Positions 1 to 6,852 of a stretch of DNA of 20,148 nucleotides are shown one piece after another. Made by a program: the position numbers and the translations under genes. Origin of the DNA: Clostridiales bacterium (GTDB lineage: Bacteria; Bacillota; Clostridia; Oscillospirales; Oscillospiraceae); assembly GCA_021200895.1 (NCBI GenBank), contig JAJQFX010000211.1:1-20148 (forward strand), written 5' to 3'. The notes beneath the pieces are model-generated. The model was not told the DNA's origin, did not search any database, and saw only the letters and a list, made by a program, of their open reading frames with translations. Positions within the stretch are counted from its first letter, which is position 1. The number at the start of each line of letters is the position of its first letter.

Positions 1-314
1 AGCTGAGCATCGGCTCCTCCAGCAAGAACACCAAGTTCATCCTGGGCCAGCTGGGCCTGGGCGACTTCTTTGACGCCATCGCCGACGGCACTGACATCAC
101 CCACTCCAAGCCCGACCCCGAGGTCTTCCTGAAATCCGCTGCAAAAATCGGCATCGACCCGGCGGACTGCGCCGTGGTGGAGGACGCCAAGGCCGGCATC
201 GAGGCGGCCAAGGCCGGCGGCATGACCGCTCTGGCCCTGTTTGGCGACGCCAAGGGCTGCGGCCTGGAGGACTATGACCTGACCTCCTTCTCCGACCTGC
301 TGAACATCCTGTAA
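1..314 (+). CDS. pgmB: Beta-phosphoglucomutase, C-terminal part (partial at window start)
   Basis: HAD-superfamily mutase that interconverts beta-glucose-1-phosphate and glucose-6-phosphate in the cytosol. The reading frame is open from base 3 and ends at TAA 312-314, leaving 103 residues of a protein that is usually about 220; the N-terminal half with the nucleophilic Asp and the cap domain lies outside the window. Visible HAD motifs are the Ser-rich SSSKN phosphate-binding loop near the fragment start, the Lys of HSKPDP, and the acidic VVEDAKAGI magnesium-binding motif. These line up with the SASKN, SKPAP and LEDSQAGI segments of Lactococcus beta-phosphoglucomutase. Only 31 nt separate it from a ROK glucokinase, with a GH65 phosphorylase next. 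This context favours beta-phosphoglucomutase over other HAD phosphatases. Confidence 0.88.
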   Translation, partial: LSIGSSSKNTKFILGQLGLGDFFDAIADGTDITHSKPDPEVFLKSAAKIGIDPADCAVVEDAKAGIEAAKAGGMTALALFGDAKGCGLEDYDLTSFSDLLNIL

Positions 315-345
315 GGGCGGCGGTTCGGAAAGGCAGAGAAGAACA

Positions 346-1293
346 ATGTTACCATATGTCTTTGGTGTAGACATTGGCGGCACCGCCATCAAGCTGGGAG
401 CCTTCCGGACGGACGGGACGCTGCTGGAGAAGTGGCAGATCCCTACCCGGGTAGAGGACGGCGGCAAAAATGTCCTGCCGGACGCTCTGGACGCCCTCCG
501 GGGCTGGATGGCCCAAAATCAAGTGACCTGGAGCCAGGTGGAGGGCGTCGGCATGGGCGTCCCCGGCCCGGTGAAGCTGGACGGCACCGTGCTGCGGTGC
601 ATCAACCTGAACTGGGGGGAGCAGTCCCTTCCGGCGGTCATGAAGGCGCTGGAGCCCGGCATTTCCAAGTTCCGGGTGACCAATGATGTGAACGCCGCCA
701 CCCTGGGGGAGCTGTGGAAGGGCGCCGCCAGCAGCTGCAATAGCGCCGTCATGGTGACCCTGGGCACCGGCATCGGCTGCGGCGTCGTGGCGGACGGCAC
801 CATCATGTCCGGCAGCGAGGGCGCCGCCGGGGAGATCGGCCACTTCTGTGTGGACCGGGAATCCACCGTCCGCTGTAAGTGCGGCAAATACGGCTGCCTG
901 GAGCAGTTCTGCTCCGCCACCGGCCTGCTGCGCTGCGCGAAGCTGGCTCTGGCCCAGCAGCCGGAGCGGCCCACCGCCCTGCGGGAGAAGAAGCAGCTCA
1001 CCGCCAAGCAGGTCTGCGACGCCGCCCGGGCAGGGGATGCCCTGGCCCTGGAGCTGCTGGACGACCTGGGCGAGAAGCTGGGCTGGGCCCTGACCGCCGT
1101 AGCCAGCACCGTGAACCCGGAGATGTTCCTCATCGGCGGCGGCCTGTCCAAGGCCGGGGATGTTCTGCTCCAGCCCATCGCGGCCAGCTACCGGAAGTAC
1201 GCGTTCCACGCCTTCCGGGATACGGCGTTCGCCCTGGCGGAGCTGGGGAACGACGCAGGCATCTACGGCTGCGCCAAAATGGTGCTGGGCTGA
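346..1293 (+). CDS. glcK: ROK-family glucokinase
   Basis: ATP-dependent sugar kinase predicted to make glucose-6-phosphate from the free glucose released by the neighbouring phosphorylase; cytosolic. At 315 residues it is the usual ROK length. Seen in the sequence: the N-terminal ATP phosphate loop DIGGT (residues 9-13), NDVNAA with the probable catalytic base Asp114, TLGTGIGCG (138-146), the GEIGH motif (162-166), and the ROK zinc site formed by His166 and the CKCGKYGCLE segment (Cys177, Cys179, Cys184). The zinc-site signature separates ROK kinases from hexokinase-type enzymes. The start at 346 follows a weak purine-rich AGAGAAG. It lies 31 nt after pgmB and 52 nt before the GH65 gene, all co-directional, consistent with one transcript. 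A ROK kinase for another hexose cannot be excluded. Confidence 0.9.
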   Translation: MLPYVFGVDIGGTAIKLGAFRTDGTLLEKWQIPTRVEDGGKNVLPDALDALRGWMAQNQVTWSQVEGVGMGVPGPVKLDGTVLRCINLNWGEQSLPAVMKALEPGISKFRVTNDVNAATLGELWKGAASSCNSAVMVTLGTGIGCGVVADGTIMSGSEGAAGEIGHFCVDRESTVRCKCGKYGCLEQFCSATGLLRCAKLALAQQPERPTALREKKQLTAKQVCDAARAGDALALELLDDLGEKLGWALTAVASTVNPEMFLIGGGLSKAGDVLLQPIAASYRKYAFHAFRDTAFALAELGNDAGIYGCAKMVLG

Positions 1294-1345
1294 ACAACAT
1301 GACTTTCCATGACAACTGATTGCATATAGAAGGAGTTGAAACATT

Positions 1346-3661
1346 ATGTTAGATTTTAGCCGAGAAGGCCAGTGGGAAATCGTCGAAACCAACTTCGACC
1401 CAAACGCCCTGGGCAAGGTGGAGGCCAACTTCTGCCTGGGCAACGGCTACCTGGGCCTGCGCTCCGCCACGGAGGAGCAGTACCTGGGGGAGACCCGTGA
1501 CCTGCTGGTGGCGGGCACCTTTGACCAGTTCTCCCCGGAGGAGGTCACCGAGCTGCCCAACGCCGCCGACGTGACCAACATTGAGTTGACCCTGAACGGA
1601 GTACGCTTCGACCTGACCCAGGGGACCATCCACAGCTACGCCCGGACGCTGAACCTGAAAACCGGCCTGCTGAAGCGTGAAGTGGAGTGGAGTGCTCCGG
1701 ATGGGGCCCGCTATCAGCTGAACTTCGAGCGTATCGTCTCTCTGAAACGGCTGCACACCATCGCGGCCCGTATCACCGTGACCCCCTGCCAGGATGCTAC
1801 CGTCACCCTCCAGTCCGGCATCGACGGGCGGGTGTCCTGCGACGGCTCCCAGCACTTCACCGAGGGTCAGACCCGGTTCTATGACAAGAAGTACCTCCAG
1901 TTCATCCCCCGCACCATCCAGTCCAACATCACCTTTGTGGTGGATGCCACCCATCGGTTCTATCTGGGCGGGGCGGAGGAAACCCCCAAGAGCGACATCA
2001 ACATTCTCCGCCGCCGGATGTACTCCAAGTTCACGTTTGACGTGAAGGCGGGCCAGACCCTGGTGATGGAGAAGTTCTCCAACGTCTACACCACCCGGGA
2101 CAAGGAGGCCATTGACCTGACCGTGGCCCAGGTGCAGGAGTACGCCCTGGCGCAGCTAAAGGAGGACGAGGCCGCCGGATTCGACGCCCTGGCCGCGGAG
2201 TCCGCCGCCTGCTGGGCGGAGAAGGTGTGGAACCGGGTGCCTATCACCATCGATGGCCCTGCCTTTGACCAGCTGGTTATCCGCTTCGCCCAGTACCATA
2301 TGCAGCTGATGACCCCCGCCCATGACAACCGGATGAACATCGGGGCCAAAGGCTTCTCCGGCGAGGGCTACAAGGGCCACACCTTCTGGGATACGGAGAT
2401 TTTCCTCCTGCCCTACTTCACCTTCACCATGCCGGAGGTGGCCCGGAGCCTGGAGGAGTACCGCTACCTCTCCCTCCCCGGCGCTCACGCCAAGGCGAAG
2501 CACAACGGCTATCAGGGCGCGCAGTTCCCCTGGGAGTCCGCCTGGCTGGACGACGGCGAGGTGACGCCGGAGTACATGGGCACCGACATCGTCACCGGCC
2601 AGCTCATCAAGGTCTGGAGCGGCTTCATTGAGATTCACATCACCTCTGACGTGGCCTTCGGCGTGTGGCAGTACTATGAATGTACCGGCGACCAGGACTA
2701 TATGGACAAGTACGGCTATGAACTAATTTTGGACTGCGCCAAGTTCTGGAGCAGCCGCCTGGAGCCCGGCGAGGACGGGATGCTCCACATCAACGATGTG
2801 GTGGGCCCGGACGAGTACAAGGAGCACGTCAACGACAACGCCTTCACCAACTACATGGCCTGGTGGAACATGGGCAAGGCCATGGAGTACACCGACCTGC
2901 TGAAAGCGGAGAAGCCGGAACTGTACGCCGCCCTGGACGCCAAGCTGGGCCTGGCGGAGTGCTACGCCAAGTGGACGGAGCAGCGGGAGAAGATTTTCCT
3001 GACCCAGCCCACGGAGGACGGCGTCCTGCCCCAGGACACCACCTATCTGACGCTGAAGGACATCGACCTCTCCAAATACAAGAAGCAGGCCCACGTCGGC
3101 GGCATCTTCAAGGATTACAACCAAGACCAAATCACCAAGATTCAGGTGTCCAAGCAGGCGGACGTGATGGTGCTGTTCTACCTGCTGGAGGAGCTGTTCC
3201 CCCACGAGGTCAAGCTGGCCAGCTGGGACTACTACGAGCCCCGCTGCCTCCACGACTCCAGCCTGAGCCTCTCCACCCACTCGGTGCTGGCCTGCGACAT
3301 TGGCAACCCGGCGCTGGGCTACCAGATGTTCGAGAAAGCCTGTATGATTGACCTGGACAATGCCAACCCCCACTCCTCCGACGCGGGCATCCACGCGGCC
3401 TCCTACGGCGGCCTGTGGCAGTGCGTGGTCTACGGCTTTGGCGGCCTGCGGATGCTGGGCGGCAAGCTGCGCATCAGTCCGAACCTCCCCGAGGCGTGGA
3501 ACAAGCTGGACTACACCATTCTGTGGCGCGGGCAGAAGCTGGCAGTCACTGTCACGCCGGGCGCGGTCTCCATCGTGAATGAGGACAAGACCGCCCCTGT
3601 CTCTCTGGAGATTTGGGACAAGCAGTATGAGTTTACGGATGCGCTGACCGTGAACAAGTAA
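1346..3661 (+). CDS. Glycoside hydrolase family 65 disaccharide phosphorylase (maltose phosphorylase-like)
   Basis: Inverting GH65 phosphorylase predicted to cleave an alpha-glucobiose with inorganic phosphate to beta-glucose-1-phosphate and glucose. At 771 residues it matches family length (about 750-790). It has the N-terminal beta-sandwich (about 1-270), a linker, an (alpha/alpha)6 barrel (about 310-690) and a small C-terminal beta domain. The signature GPDEYKEHVNDN segment contains Glu490, equivalent to the general acid of Lactobacillus brevis maltose phosphorylase. FWDTEIF (348-354), the SKQADV segment and the SLSLSTHS segment (phosphate pocket) are also present. A good AAGGAG site lies 10 nt before the ATG. 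With pgmB and glcK upstream, both products would reach glucose-6-P. Maltose is the default substrate; trehalose, kojibiose or nigerose cannot be separated by eye. No sugar transporter is visible, but the operon starts outside the window. Confidence 0.9.
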   Translation: MLDFSREGQWEIVETNFDPNALGKVEANFCLGNGYLGLRSATEEQYLGETRDLLVAGTFDQFSPEEVTELPNAADVTNIELTLNGVRFDLTQGTIHSYARTLNLKTGLLKREVEWSAPDGARYQLNFERIVSLKRLHTIAARITVTPCQDATVTLQSGIDGRVSCDGSQHFTEGQTRFYDKKYLQFIPRTIQSNITFVVDATHRFYLGGAEETPKSDINILRRRMYSKFTFDVKAGQTLVMEKFSNVYTTRDKEAIDLTVAQVQEYALAQLKEDEAAGFDALAAESAACWAEKVWNRVPITIDGPAFDQLVIRFAQYHMQLMTPAHDNRMNIGAKGFSGEGYKGHTFWDTEIFLLPYFTFTMPEVARSLEEYRYLSLPGAHAKAKHNGYQGAQFPWESAWLDDGEVTPEYMGTDIVTGQLIKVWSGFIEIHITSDVAFGVWQYYECTGDQDYMDKYGYELILDCAKFWSSRLEPGEDGMLHINDVVGPDEYKEHVNDNAFTNYMAWWNMGKAMEYTDLLKAEKPELYAALDAKLGLAECYAKWTEQREKIFLTQPTEDGVLPQDTTYLTLKDIDLSKYKKQAHVGGIFKDYNQDQITKIQVSKQADVMVLFYLLEELFPHEVKLASWDYYEPRCLHDSSLSLSTHSVLACDIGNPALGYQMFEKACMIDLDNANPHSSDAGIHAASYGGLWQCVVYGFGGLRMLGGKLRISPNLPEAWNKLDYTILWRGQKLAVTVTPGAVSIVNEDKTAPVSLEIWDKQYEFTDALTVNK

Positions 3662-3700
3662 TTCCCCCGCCTCGTTGGAGGCAGAGCCAAGCCAAAGAAA

Positions 3701-3732
3701 AACCAGTGAGACGATTTTTCGTCTCACTGGTT
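3701..3732. terminator. Bidirectional intrinsic terminator between GH65 and ltaS-like genes
   Basis: A perfect 14-bp inverted repeat (3701-3714 with 3719-3732) encloses a TTTT loop. On the plus strand TTCTCTGTTT follows; on the minus strand TTTCTTTGG follows. It lies between two convergent genes whose stops are at 3661 and 3754, so it can serve both transcripts. Confidence 0.85.
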
Positions 3733-3753
3733 TTCTCTGTTTGGGGTGGCGGC

Positions 3754-5739
3754 TCAGTCCGCTTCGTACCCGTCCAGGTAGTAGAAGCCAGTCACCGTCT
3801 CATCGTCGGTGCGCTGGAACAGACTGTAGTAGGAGAGATAGGAGTACTGGGTCAGCAGTTCCTGCTGCTCCTCCGTCAGTTCACTGCTGTCGTCGGTGAT
3901 GTTGCCGTCCTTGTCGATATAGGCGATGGGGTTGATGACCGGCAGCTCCTCATACAGATTCGCCAGGAACTGCTGATAGCCGGTCATGGGCAGGTTGGTC
4001 TGGGCCACCATCAGGGTGCTCAGGTAGTTGGTGGAAATCATCACGTCCTGGGCCTCCTCGATGTCATAGTTGGCCCAGATGAAGAAGGGGGTGACGTACT
4101 GCTGCTCCACCTCGGTCAGGGTGCGGTCGTCCAAATCCTTGCCGTACAGGGCCTCATAGACCTCCGTGTCCAGCTTGCCCTGATGGTCGCCGAAGAAGAC
4201 GATGATGGTAGGCTCGTCAATGCTGCTGTAGTAGGTGATAAGTTCCTCCAGGGCCTCGTCAGTAGCCCGCATCAGATCCAGGAACTGCTCCGTGGTCTCG
4301 TCCTCACCGGCCTGGTCCTCCCCTACGGTCAGGTAGCGGGTCAGGTTGCTCCAGCTTTGCGCGTAGCCGCCGTGGTTCTGGATGGTGACGTTGAAGATGA
4401 AGCTCTTCTCGCCGTTGGCGTTCTGCTCCTCGGTGATTTGCATAAGGGTCTGGAAGTCGAAAGAGTCGGAGACATAGCCCCGGATAAACTCCTTATTCGT
4501 CAGGTCGGTGGTGTAGATTTGGTCGTCAAAGCCCATGTAGGCGTACACCAGGGGCCGGTTCCAGCCGGAGGAATAGTAGGGGTGGAAGGCGGTGGTGCTG
4601 TAGCCCAGGGCGGTAGCCCAGGAGACCAGGGAGGGCTGCTCGTCCTTCACATACAGGTCATAGGCCACGGTGCCCTCCGGCAGGAAGGTCTGGGAGTTGC
4701 TGGTCAGGAACTCATACTCCACCGAGGCGGTGCCGCCGCCGGTGACCGGGGAGTACATCCAGCCCTTGATGGTGTTCTCCTGGAGGGAGTGGAAGAAAGG
4801 GCAGGTGTCGCCGCTGACATCAAGAGCGTCAAAGATGCTCATGTCGGCAAAGGTCTCGTCCATGATGCAGATGATGTTGGTGGGGGTGACGGTCTCGTCC
4901 GGGTCGCTGTCGTACTCCCCGGCCTCCAGCATTTGGGTGGAGGAGAAGTTGTAGTCCTGAATCACCTCCATGGAGGTATCCTCGTCTGCCTGCTCCTCCG
5001 TCAGGGTGGAAATCAGGTCGGTCAGCGCCTCCAGGGAGTAGCCGTCCAGCTCCTCCACGGTGCTGTAACGCAGGGCGATGGAGAAGTTCAGCAGGAAGCC
5101 GTTGCTCTGGGTCTTCCACTGCTGCACCTTGATGCCCGCGTTGGGCAGCCAGCCGGAGAAGAAGAAGGCGAAGATGTACCCCGCAGAGGCCAACCCCATC
5201 AGCACCTCCGGGAGGTGCTTCTGCTTCGGGAAGCCGGAGCGGCGGGTTTGGGGCACCATGACGAACTTGATGAGCAGCAGGTAGGCCACAAAGACCGCCA
5301 GCGCCCCGAAGAACCAGCCGTCGGGGGTGAAGTCATAGGTGCCGGCCACGTTGGCCGCCGTCTGCCAGGAGGTGATGTCCGAGGGGAAGAGGATTTTCCC
5401 ACGGAACCGGATGACGTAGTAGTTCACCGTGCCGAACAGGAAGCAGAAGGTGGAGACTGCCGCCGCCGTCCGCCGCCTGCGCCCCAAAATCAGCCACACC
5501 ACGGTGTACAGCAGGATGTACAGAGCCATGTTCATCCAAACTTCGGTAAAGTTCAGGTTGCTGAAAGGGTTCTTCTGGTTCAGCAGCTCCACCATCAGCA
5601 GGTTCACAAAGGGGCCTGCCCAGAACAGCACTCTGCTGACCCATTGGAGGACGGCGCCTTTGCGGTTCCGGAAAACGGCGGGGCAGCGCTGACCGCGGGG
5701 GGTGTTGGCGTTGGATCGGGTTTCTTTTTGCGTGTTCAT
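3754..5739 (-). CDS. LTA synthase/sulfatase-family polyglycerol-phosphate transferase-like membrane protein
   Basis: Membrane protein of 661 residues with about five N-terminal transmembrane helices (roughly 33-52, 68-86, 92-110, 143-163, 180-197) and an extracellular sulfatase-fold domain. This is the architecture of lipoteichoic acid synthase, which moves glycerol-phosphate from phosphatidylglycerol to a lipid anchor. Equivalents of the LtaS active-site residues are visible: Glu295 in CIMDETF, nucleophile Thr337 in TGGGTASVEYEF, His456 in QNHGGY, and Asp518-His519 in FFGDHQ. The start was placed at the ATG ending at 5739, preceded by AGAAAGG nine nt upstream; an upstream in-frame ATG (5790) lacks such a site and lies inside rlmA. 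It begins 16 nt after the rlmA stop, so the two are probably co-transcribed. Related phosphoglycerol transferases share the fold, so the exact polymer is uncertain. Confidence 0.85.
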   Translation of the reverse strand: MNTQKETRSNANTPRGQRCPAVFRNRKGAVLQWVSRVLFWAGPFVNLLMVELLNQKNPFSNLNFTEVWMNMALYILLYTVVWLILGRRRRTAAAVSTFCFLFGTVNYYVIRFRGKILFPSDITSWQTAANVAGTYDFTPDGWFFGALAVFVAYLLLIKFVMVPQTRRSGFPKQKHLPEVLMGLASAGYIFAFFFSGWLPNAGIKVQQWKTQSNGFLLNFSIALRYSTVEELDGYSLEALTDLISTLTEEQADEDTSMEVIQDYNFSSTQMLEAGEYDSDPDETVTPTNIICIMDETFADMSIFDALDVSGDTCPFFHSLQENTIKGWMYSPVTGGGTASVEYEFLTSNSQTFLPEGTVAYDLYVKDEQPSLVSWATALGYSTTAFHPYYSSGWNRPLVYAYMGFDDQIYTTDLTNKEFIRGYVSDSFDFQTLMQITEEQNANGEKSFIFNVTIQNHGGYAQSWSNLTRYLTVGEDQAGEDETTEQFLDLMRATDEALEELITYYSSIDEPTIIVFFGDHQGKLDTEVYEALYGKDLDDRTLTEVEQQYVTPFFIWANYDIEEAQDVMISTNYLSTLMVAQTNLPMTGYQQFLANLYEELPVINPIAYIDKDGNITDDSSELTEEQQELLTQYSYLSYYSLFQRTDDETVTGFYYLDGYEAD

Positions 5740-5755
5740 TGCGAAGTACCTTTCT

Positions 5756-6583
5756 TCAGAGTATTGTGCGGTGAAATGCGTGTATGTCAAAGGAAATCTG
5801 AACGTCCAGCGCGCCGCACTGCGCCAGCCGCTCCGTCCCCTCTCTCGGCGTTTTCCAGTAGTAGGGGGTCATCTGGAACAGGTCGTGAATGGCCTCCTGG
5901 TCGGGCAGGTGGATGCATTTCTCCACCCGCATCACCCGGTCATAGCGGAACCCTTCGTAGGGGATGCGCTGCTCCTCGTTCCGGTAGGGCCGGTCATAGA
6001 GGATTTGCTTCAGCTCCCACAGATGCTCCGGCCCCGGCACCACATAGAGGAAGGCACCCCCTGGCTTCAGCACCCGGCGGAACTCCTCGATGGCCAGGGG
6101 GGAGAAGCAGTTCAGCAGCAAATCCACGCTGCCGCTTGCCACCGGCAGGCGGTAGGCGGAGGCCACGGCGAAGTCGATGCCCTTCTCCCGTTTGGCGGCC
6201 CGGCGCAGGGAGAATTTGGAGATGTCAACGCCGGTGGCGTCCACCGCCTTCCCCGCTTGGCACAGGGTATGATAGACGCCTGCGGTGTAGTACCCCTCGC
6301 CGCAGCCGGAGTCCAGCAGGGCAACGCTGTCCCCGGTATATTCCAGCGCCAGCCCCTCCAGCGCCTCCCGCAGGGGAAGGTAATAGTCCCGGGTGAGGAA
6401 GCGGTTCCGGGCCGCCGCCATGCCCTTATCATCGCCGGGGGCCTTGGAGTGTTTTTGGTTGGCGGGCAGCAGGTGGACGTAGCCCTCTCTTGCAATATCG
6501 AAGCTGTGCCGCCTGGCGCAGCGCCAGGCGGTTTCCTCCCGCACCAGGGGAAGCCCGCATACCGGGCAGCATAAAATAGACAA
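5756..6583 (-). CDS. rlmA: 23S rRNA (guanine-N1)-methyltransferase, RlmA family
   Basis: SAM-dependent methyltransferase predicted to methylate N1 of a guanine in helix 35 of 23S rRNA (G745 or G748 in E. coli numbering; Gram-positive members are usually the G748, TlrB-like type). It is 275 residues, normal for the family. The N-terminal zinc module (Cys6, Cys9, Cys22, His26 in CPVCG and CARRH) recognises RNA. SAM motif I is LLDSGCGEG (89-97), and the NCFSPL segment (158-163) is typical of RlmA. The start is a TTG at 6583, chosen because GGAGG sits seven nt upstream and the zinc module follows at once; extending to 6775 would add 64 unrelated residues. The downstream membrane enzyme follows 16 nt later. 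Confidence 0.9.
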   Translation of the reverse strand: MSILCCPVCGLPLVREETAWRCARRHSFDIAREGYVHLLPANQKHSKAPGDDKGMAAARNRFLTRDYYLPLREALEGLALEYTGDSVALLDSGCGEGYYTAGVYHTLCQAGKAVDATGVDISKFSLRRAAKREKGIDFAVASAYRLPVASGSVDLLLNCFSPLAIEEFRRVLKPGGAFLYVVPGPEHLWELKQILYDRPYRNEEQRIPYEGFRYDRVMRVEKCIHLPDQEAIHDLFQMTPYYWKTPREGTERLAQCGALDVQISFDIHAFHRTIL

Positions 6584-6615
6584 CGATTGTCCTCCTTCAC
6601 GCAAAAACAGCGTTA

Positions 6616-6632
6616 TGACACCTGTCAAGACA
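6616..6632. promoter_or_regulatory. Overlapping dyads, candidate NiaR-like operator
   Basis: TGACA-CC-TGTCA (6616-6627) is a perfect 5-bp inverted repeat, and it overlaps a second dyad TGTC-AA-GACA (6623-6632). It sits 10 nt upstream of the pncB -35 box, in the region shared with divergent rlmA. NiaR (YrxA) represses NAD salvage genes in Firmicutes, and I recall its sites as containing TGTC/GACA half-sites of this kind. The assignment is inference from memory and position. Confidence 0.45.
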
Positions 6633-6641
6633 AATTGACGC

Positions 6642-6670
6642 TTGCATTTCTGCCCTGTTCCTCTTATAAT
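6642..6670 (+). promoter_or_regulatory. Sigma-A-type promoter of pncB
   Basis: TTGCAT (6642-6647), a 17-nt spacer and a perfect TATAAT (6665-6670). Transcription would start near 6677, giving a leader of about 175 nt before the pncB ATG at 6853. Confidence 0.75.
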
Positions 6671-6676
6671 AGACAA

Positions 6677-6852
6677 AAAACCTGAAACGCATCTGAAACC
6701 ACCGGAATCGCGTTCCCGCTTTGGGCGGCTCCGGCAAACCACGATGCAGCCGCGCACCCGCCCCGGGCGCAGCACCCACCGAAAACCTCTGCCGCCGCTT
6801 GGGAGGTTTTCTGCCCCCTATGCCAACGTTTAGCGGCAGAATGGAGATTTTT
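6677..6852 (+). promoter_or_regulatory. Long pncB 5' leader with hairpin and possible pseudoknot
   Basis: The leader contains a perfect 9-bp hairpin (6781-6789 with 6803-6811). Its 13-nt loop holds TGCCGC (6790-6795), complementary to GCGGCA (6833-6838), which lies just upstream of the GGAG ribosome binding site at 6843-6846. This could form an H-type pseudoknot near the translation start. No U-run follows the hairpin, so it is not a standard terminator. The regulatory role is inferred. Confidence 0.35.

Noticed and set aside
349..1443. Long open frame on the minus strand opposite glcK
   Set aside because: It is antisense to an unambiguous ROK kinase, has low-complexity Gly/Ala/Gln/Leu content typical of reversed GC-rich coding DNA, and lacks a recognisable domain.
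3706..6396. Very long plus-strand open frame (896 codons) opposite ltaS-like and rlmA genes
   Set aside because: It runs across two well-supported minus-strand genes and a terminator. Its translation is Val/Gly/His-rich with no domain, as expected from antisense codon bias at high GC.
6635..6640. TTGACG as the -35 box of pncB
   Set aside because: It is 24 nt from the TATAAT at 6665, too far; TTGCAT at 6642-6647 gives the correct 17-nt spacer.
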